DNA of 64,000 nt from Oceanihabitans sediminis (GTDB lineage Bacteria > Bacteroidota > Bacteroidia > Flavobacteriales > Flavobacteriaceae): the NCBI RefSeq assembly GCF_003337215.1, contig NZ_QPIG01000004.1:124001-188000 (forward strand), written 5' to 3'. The notes under the pieces are model-generated. The model searched no databases. It saw only the letters and a list, made by a program, of their open reading frames with translations, and was not told where the DNA came from. Positions 59,886 to 64,000 of this stretch are shown in pieces. The position numbers and the translations under genes are program-made. Positions within the stretch are counted from its first letter, which is position 1. Each line of letters begins with the position of its first letter.

Positions 59886-62072
59886 TTAATTAGTAAATAA
59901 TAACTCTCTATATTTAGTCAATGGCCAAAGCTCATCATCTACTAGTAACTCAAGCTTATCACAGTGATATCTAATTTCATCAAATAGAGGCCTCACATTA
60001 AAGCAATATGCTTCAGCTTTCTCCTCAAAACAATCTAACTTATTAGCCTTCTTACGCTCATTAATCATTTTGGTAACATTAGAGTTTATAGATTCAATAT
60101 GACCAGAAATTTGCTCAATTAAATTCATTTGCTCATTTGCTAATCTCTTGAAATCCTTACCGTAAATTTCTTTTAAACCTCTAACGTTTTCAATTAAAAC
60201 ATTCTGATATTTCACAGCAATAGGTACGATATGATTTCTAGCAATATCCCCTAATACACGACTTTCAATCTGAATACGAAGAGTATAATCCTCTACCTCA
60301 ATCTCATAACGAGCCTCAACCTCCACCTTATTCATGATTCCAAGCTCACTATAAAGATCAAAAGCTTTTTGTGTTACTTTTGCCTTAAGTGCTTCAGGAG
60401 TTGTTTTATTATTACTTAAGCCACGTTTTTTAGCTTCTTTCTCCCAAGCTTCTCCGTAACCATTTCCTTCAAAAAGAATGTTTTTAGACTTTTTAATATA
60501 CTCTCTTAAAACATTAAAAACAGCCTCATCTTTCTTTAATTTTTTTGCAGCGATTAAAGCATCTACTTCTACTTTAAAGTCTTTTAATTGTTTTGCTACA
60601 ATAGCATTTAAAACCGTCATTGGATTTGCACAGTTTGCTGTAGAACCCACTGCTCTAAATTCAAATTTGTTTCCTGTAAAAGCAAAAGGAGATGTCCTGT
60701 TTCTGTCCGTATTATCTAATAAAACATCTGGAAGTTTTCCAACTACATTAAGTTTTAAATCTGTCTTTTCTTCTGGCGAAAGCTTGCCATTAGTAACATT
60801 TTCAAGTTCATTTAAAGTTCTTGTCAATTGATCACCAATAAACACAGACATGATTGCAGGAGGCGCCTCGTTTGCTCCTAAACGATGATCGTTACTTGCC
60901 GAAGCAATTGCTGCTCGTAGCAATTCTTCATTATCATGTACCGCTTTAATAGTATTAATAAAGAAAGTCAAGAATTGAAGGTTACTCATTGGTGTTTTAC
61001 CTGGCGCTAAAAGATTAACACCTGTATCTGTACTCAAACTCCAGTTATTATGTTTACCAGACCCATTTACACCAGCAAATGGTTTTTCGTGGAATAATAC
61101 TTTAAAATTATGACGAGCAGCAATTTTATCCATTAAGTCCATTAATAAGGAGTTATGGTCAACCGCTAAATTAGCCTCATCATAAACTGGCGCTAACTCA
61201 AATTGGTTAGGAGCTACCTCATTATGTCGAGTTTTCACTGGAATACCTAATAACATACATTCTGTTTCTAGGTCTCTCATATACGCCATAGCACGATTTG
61301 GAATAGTTCCAAAATAGTGATCATCTAACTGCTGCCCTTTTGCTGAGGAATGCCCTAATAAAGTACGCCCTGTCAAAACAATATCAGGTCTTGAATTAGC
61401 CAAAGAACTATCTATTAAAAAGTATTCCTGCTCCCAACCTAACGATGTATTTACTTTTTTTACGCTTTTATCAAAATATTTACAAACTGCAACCGCTGCC
61501 TGATCTATAGCCTGTAATGAACGCAACAACGGAGTTTTAAAATCTAAAGCCTCCCCCGTATATGCAACAAAAACTGTAGGAATACAAAGTGTTGTTCCGT
61601 AAATAAATGCTGGAGAAGTTGGGTCCCATGCTGTATAACCACGAGCCTCAAAGGTGTTTCTAATTCCTCCATTTGGAAAACTAGAAGCATCCGGCTCCTG
61701 TTGTACCAACTGTCCGCCACCAAATTTTTCTATCGCTCGACCATCTCCAATAGGCTCAAAGAAAGCATCGTGTTTTTCTGCAGTTGCACCCGTTAACGGC
61801 TGAAACCAGTGAGAATAATGTGTTGCTCCTTTAGAAATTGCCCATTCCTTCATCCCTGTAGAAATATGATCTGCAACTCCTCTATCTATTTTTGATCCGC
61901 TTTTAATTGCGTCTTGCACACTTTTAAATGCTTCTTTCGTCAAATATTGACGCATGGTGTCTTCGTTAAATACGTTAGCTCCAAATATTTCGGAACGACG
62001 CTGGTTTTCTTCAATATGCACGGGCACTCTATTGAAGGTTTCTTTTAGCGCAAAAAATCTTAAGGTTGACAT
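59886..62072 (-). CDS. glnN: Glutamine synthetase type III
   Basis: Assimilates ammonia into glutamine with ATP. The 728-residue length is that of GSIII, much longer than GlnA. It has FGANVFNEDTMRQYLTKEAF, EPIGDGRAIEKFGGGQLVQQ-like segment, NTSLGWEQEYFLID, VPAN-equivalent HNEVAPNQFELAPVYDEANL, FHEKPFAGVNGSGKHNNWSL, and SASNDHRLGANEAPPAIMSV, all part of the GSIII catalytic core. C-terminal helical extension (about 570-720). GSIII is the usual glutamine synthetase of Bacteroidota. Its promoter box is at 62113-62120. Confidence 0.96.
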   Translation of the reverse strand: MSTLRFFALKETFNRVPVHIEENQRRSEIFGANVFNEDTMRQYLTKEAFKSVQDAIKSGSKIDRGVADHISTGMKEWAISKGATHYSHWFQPLTGATAEKHDAFFEPIGDGRAIEKFGGGQLVQQEPDASSFPNGGIRNTFEARGYTAWDPTSPAFIYGTTLCIPTVFVAYTGEALDFKTPLLRSLQAIDQAAVAVCKYFDKSVKKVNTSLGWEQEYFLIDSSLANSRPDIVLTGRTLLGHSSAKGQQLDDHYFGTIPNRAMAYMRDLETECMLLGIPVKTRHNEVAPNQFELAPVYDEANLAVDHNSLLMDLMDKIAARHNFKVLFHEKPFAGVNGSGKHNNWSLSTDTGVNLLAPGKTPMSNLQFLTFFINTIKAVHDNEELLRAAIASASNDHRLGANEAPPAIMSVFIGDQLTRTLNELENVTNGKLSPEEKTDLKLNVVGKLPDVLLDNTDRNRTSPFAFTGNKFEFRAVGSTANCANPMTVLNAIVAKQLKDFKVEVDALIAAKKLKKDEAVFNVLREYIKKSKNILFEGNGYGEAWEKEAKKRGLSNNKTTPEALKAKVTQKAFDLYSELGIMNKVEVEARYEIEVEDYTLRIQIESRVLGDIARNHIVPIAVKYQNVLIENVRGLKEIYGKDFKRLANEQMNLIEQISGHIESINSNVTKMINERKKANKLDCFEEKAEAYCFNVRPLFDEIRYHCDKLELLVDDELWPLTKYRELLFTN

Positions 62073-62112
62073 ATGTTGGCGTTTTTAAATTTATACTATG
62101 TAATTTATAGGG

Positions 62113-62120
62113 CAAATTTA
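62113..62120 (-). promoter_or_regulatory. -7 box of the glnN promoter
   Basis: TAAATTTG on the minus strand, matching TAnnTTTG, 40 bases before the ATG at 62072. Confidence 0.5.
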
Positions 62121-62151
62121 CGAAAAAATGCACTTACTCGACATTCACCCC

Positions 62152-62199
62152 TAAAAAAAATAGGGTTAAAAATGAAAAACATCATATTTAACCCTATTT
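62152..62199 (-). terminator. Terminator after the Ca2+/Na+ antiporter gene
   Basis: AAATAGGGTTAAA (62158-62170) and TTTAACCCTATTT (62187-62199), 13-bp perfect stem, 16-base loop; a run of eight T follows on the minus strand. Confidence 0.8.
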
Positions 62200-62256
62200 C
62201 ACAGAAACATTTTTTATTAAAAAAAATTTCTATACCATATATATAGGAAGCAAAAA

Positions 62257-63198
62257 CTAGCCTTTAAAAACTAAAAATATAAAAATAGAATAAAGTAAAA
62301 CTAAAGCAAACCCTTTCAACTTTCCTATTTCATGTCTTTTCGGAATTAGCGCCAATACTAAAACTATTGCTCCAAATATTAACATCCAAAAGATATCTCG
62401 AGATAAAATAGATGACTCTGTAACAGGAATTGTTTTTATCATAGAAGTAAGCCCTAATACAGAACCAATATTAAAAATATTAGAACCTATTAAGTTTCCT
62501 AAAGAGATTGCTTTTTCTTGTTTTGCTGCTGCAATAACCGATGCTGCCAACTCCGGAACACTTGTTCCAATAGCTATCATCGTCACTCCAATAACCGCTT
62601 CACTAACATCTAACTGTCTTGCTATTTCAGTAGCTCCTTGCACCAACCATTCCGATCCAAAGTACAAAGCTAATGCTCCTATTAAAAACCAAATTATAAT
62701 TTTAAAGTTGGAAACAGCAGCTAAAGCCTCATCTACCTCTTCTGAAACCTCATCAGACTTTTGGGTTTTGATCAAAAAGACTACAAAAGCAATTAATGCC
62801 GCAAATAAAACCCCACCTTCAACAGCTGTAAGTTGATTATCATTCCATAAAAAGTAATATAATGCAATAGAAAAAAGCATCATTACAGGCCAATTCACTT
62901 TATAGAAAGATGTATCTACCGCAATAGAACCAACAACAGCCGTGATACCAAGCACCAATCCTATATTTGCAATATTAGAACCTACTACATTATTTATAGC
63001 AATAGCTGGAGAACCGGTAAGAGCTGCTTGTAAACTCACTAGTAATTCTGGTGCAGAGGTAGCAAAAGACACTACTGTCATTCCTATTACTATTTTAGAA
63101 ATATTCAGCTTGAATGATAATGCTACAGAAGACCGAACTAAAAACTCTCCTCCTATTACCAACAAAACAAATCCTAAAATTAACAACACAATACTCAT
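62257..63198 (-). CDS. Calcium/sodium antiporter (CaCA family, YrbG-like)
   Basis: Exchanges Ca2+ for Na+ or H+ across the inner membrane. The protein of about 313 residues starts near 63198 (MSIVLLILGFVLLVIGGEFL); the longer reading from 63291 overlaps the terminator of the upstream gene and is not preferred. Two alpha-repeats hold the exchange motifs: VSFATSAPELLVSLQAALTG with GSNIANIGLVLG in the first half, and IAIGTSVPELAASVIAAAKQ with GSNIFNIGSVLG in the second. The halves are inverted repeats, about ten membrane spans in total. Specific cation not proven. Confidence 0.92.
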   Translation of the reverse strand: MSIVLLILGFVLLVIGGEFLVRSSVALSFKLNISKIVIGMTVVSFATSAPELLVSLQAALTGSPAIAINNVVGSNIANIGLVLGITAVVGSIAVDTSFYKVNWPVMMLFSIALYYFLWNDNQLTAVEGGVLFAALIAFVVFLIKTQKSDEVSEEVDEALAAVSNFKIIIWFLIGALALYFGSEWLVQGATEIARQLDVSEAVIGVTMIAIGTSVPELAASVIAAAKQEKAISLGNLIGSNIFNIGSVLGLTSMIKTIPVTESSILSRDIFWMLIFGAIVLVLALIPKRHEIGKLKGFALVLLYSIFIFLVFKG

Positions 63199-63274
63199 AT
63201 AAATATTTTTTTGCGAAGATACTATTTCTAAGAAACCAAAATCAAAGATTTTAATTTTTATACGAACAGAATAC

Positions 63275-63315
63275 AAAAAAAAGAACCACAAATTTTAAAG
63301 TTTGTGGTTCTTTTT
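63275..63315 (-). terminator. Terminator after the endonuclease gene
   Basis: AAAAAGAACCACAAA (63278-63292) and TTTGTGGTTCTTTTT (63301-63315), 15-bp perfect stem with an 8-base loop and a T-run on the minus strand. Confidence 0.87.
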
Positions 63316-63325
63316 AAAGGACTCA

Positions 63326-64000
63326 TTATTGAATAATAATTTTCTTATTTAAGACCCTTCCTTCGGAAGATATTCTGAAGACATACATTCCTTTGGAAAG
63401 ATTTAAATCTAACAAAGTGCTTCCTTCTATATTAAAACTATGCACTTTACGGCCTTCTACCGAAAACACATCTACTTTTGCTTCGCCTGAAATTCCATTT
63501 ATATAAATATAATCGCTTGCAGGATTTGGAAACACTTTCACTTCCACTGTATCAGCTTCAGCAATACTCATGGTTTGCGACCATGATTCCCCGACCATAT
63601 TTCCCCAGATATATTCAATTAAATCTGGCTGATCTATAAATGGGTTTCTATTAAATTGCCAATTATAAATCACGTTATTTCTATTCATTTCATAATCATC
63701 CGGCGGATCATTTCTATGCCAATCTAATAAAGTCTGTAAATCTCCAAACTGACCAACGCTTCCATTCGGGTAACCATTTACAATTTCTAATCCGTTATAT
63801 CTTACCGCTAAATAAAACACGCCACGCGCTACATCTCCTTTAAACCCGCCTTGAGTTCCTGCAGGACCTGTATACTCCCCATAAAACTGATTTCCTCTAC
63901 TACTATTCTCAGGACCATCTACAGCTCTTAAAGCATGCGCATCGGAGTTTCCATGACGAAGAGAATCTGCTTTTGTTGTCCAAAAAACATCTACACCATC
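63326..64000 (-). CDS. Endonuclease I family nuclease with T9SS type A sorting domain, C-terminal part (runs off the window)
   Basis: The frame is open from the right edge of the window down to 63326; the 5' end lies outside. The visible 224 residues start DGVDVFWTTKADSLRHGNSD and include AHALRAVDGPENSSRGNQFY, the His-Me-finger-like core of endonuclease I, followed by GDVARGVFYLAVRYN and DWHRNDPPDDYEMNRN, with WQFNRNPFIDQPDLIEYIWG. The last 75 residues (KVFPNPASDYIYING, DVFSVEGRKVHSF, LSKGMYVFRI, NKKIIIQ) are the type A sorting signal. So it is a secreted DNase. A GTG at 63820 is only an internal codon, not the start. Confidence 0.88.
   Translation of the reverse strand, partial: DGVDVFWTTKADSLRHGNSDAHALRAVDGPENSSRGNQFYGEYTGPAGTQGGFKGDVARGVFYLAVRYNGLEIVNGYPNGSVGQFGDLQTLLDWHRNDPPDDYEMNRNNVIYNWQFNRNPFIDQPDLIEYIWGNMVGESWSQTMSIAEADTVEVKVFPNPASDYIYINGISGEAKVDVFSVEGRKVHSFNIEGSTLLDLNLSKGMYVFRISSEGRVLNKKIIIQ

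Noticed and set aside
63326-63820. Short 164-codon protein starting at 63820 with a GTG
   Set aside because: The frame is open up to the window edge and encodes the conserved endonuclease I core upstream of that codon, so this is an internal valine.

Overview
The window looks like chromosomal DNA of a marine-type Flavobacteriaceae (Bacteroidota). The evidence is AT-rich DNA, TAnnTTTG promoter -7 boxes with no clear Shine-Dalgarno sequences, proteins with type IX secretion (T9SS) type A and type B C-terminal signals, and family-typical genes: glutamine synthetase III, class III PPK2, fused IcmF mutase, DUF3078, DUF4197, DUF4920 and TerB-like beside uvrB. I assign the family, not a genus. No rRNA, tRNA, CRISPR array, insertion sequence, phage or plasmid module was seen.

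Layout. 1-1344 (minus): right edge of a surface-sugar locus, a DegT/DnrJ/EryC1/StrS aminotransferase and the start of a NeuD/PglD-type acyltransferase. 1421-6965 (plus): tsaC, cca, ctaA, a pRiA4b ORF-3-like protein and an ABC exporter pair. 7056-22413 (plus): a 15.4-kb run of five secreted, multi-domain, repeat-rich T9SS type B cargo proteins, the most distinctive part of the window. 22571-28762: uvrB, TerB-like protein, DUF1456 protein, sucC, a T9SS type A protein and an NTF2-like lipoprotein. 28805-31996 (minus): M28 peptidase, two small envelope proteins and ppk2. 32125-36362 (minus): a tight four-gene operon of ABC ATPase, ABC permease, MscS channel and a sigma-54-type response regulator lacking a DNA-binding domain. 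36704-38384 (minus): grpE-dnaJ. 38611-45584: YceI lipoprotein, a DUF4920/CxxCH lipoprotein/mnmD operon, ilvE, MazG-like protein, crcB, DUF1684, an Lrp regulator and a helicase-like half-protein. 45812-49234 (minus): the three-domain B12-dependent IcmF. 49443-53534: DUF4197, small proteins, a BtuF-like binding protein without signal peptide, pyrF and prfA. 53709-63198 (minus): B12-dependent ribonucleotide reductase, DUF3078, purM, a beta-barrel protein, a 46-residue secreted peptide, glnN and a Ca2+/Na+ antiporter. 63326-64000 (minus): the C-terminal part of a secreted endonuclease I with a type A sorting domain.

How genes work together. Most of the window is housekeeping (tRNA modification and repair, heme A, nucleotide synthesis, TCA cycle, nitrogen assimilation, DNA repair, chaperones). 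The accessory layer is extracellular: T9SS cargo, lipoproteins and beta-barrels. Two large adenosylcobalamin enzymes and a BtuF-like protein point to dependence on vitamin B12. Many genes have a recognisable TAnnTTTG box and many are separated by strong hairpin terminators, so transcription units can be drawn fairly well.

I did not find a convincing completely new system. The best leads are the five-gene T9SS type B cluster with widely varying repeat numbers, the regulator without a DNA-binding domain at the end of the ABC/MscS operon, the DnaJ lacking one zinc centre, and the helicase-like protein that consists only of the first RecA domain.
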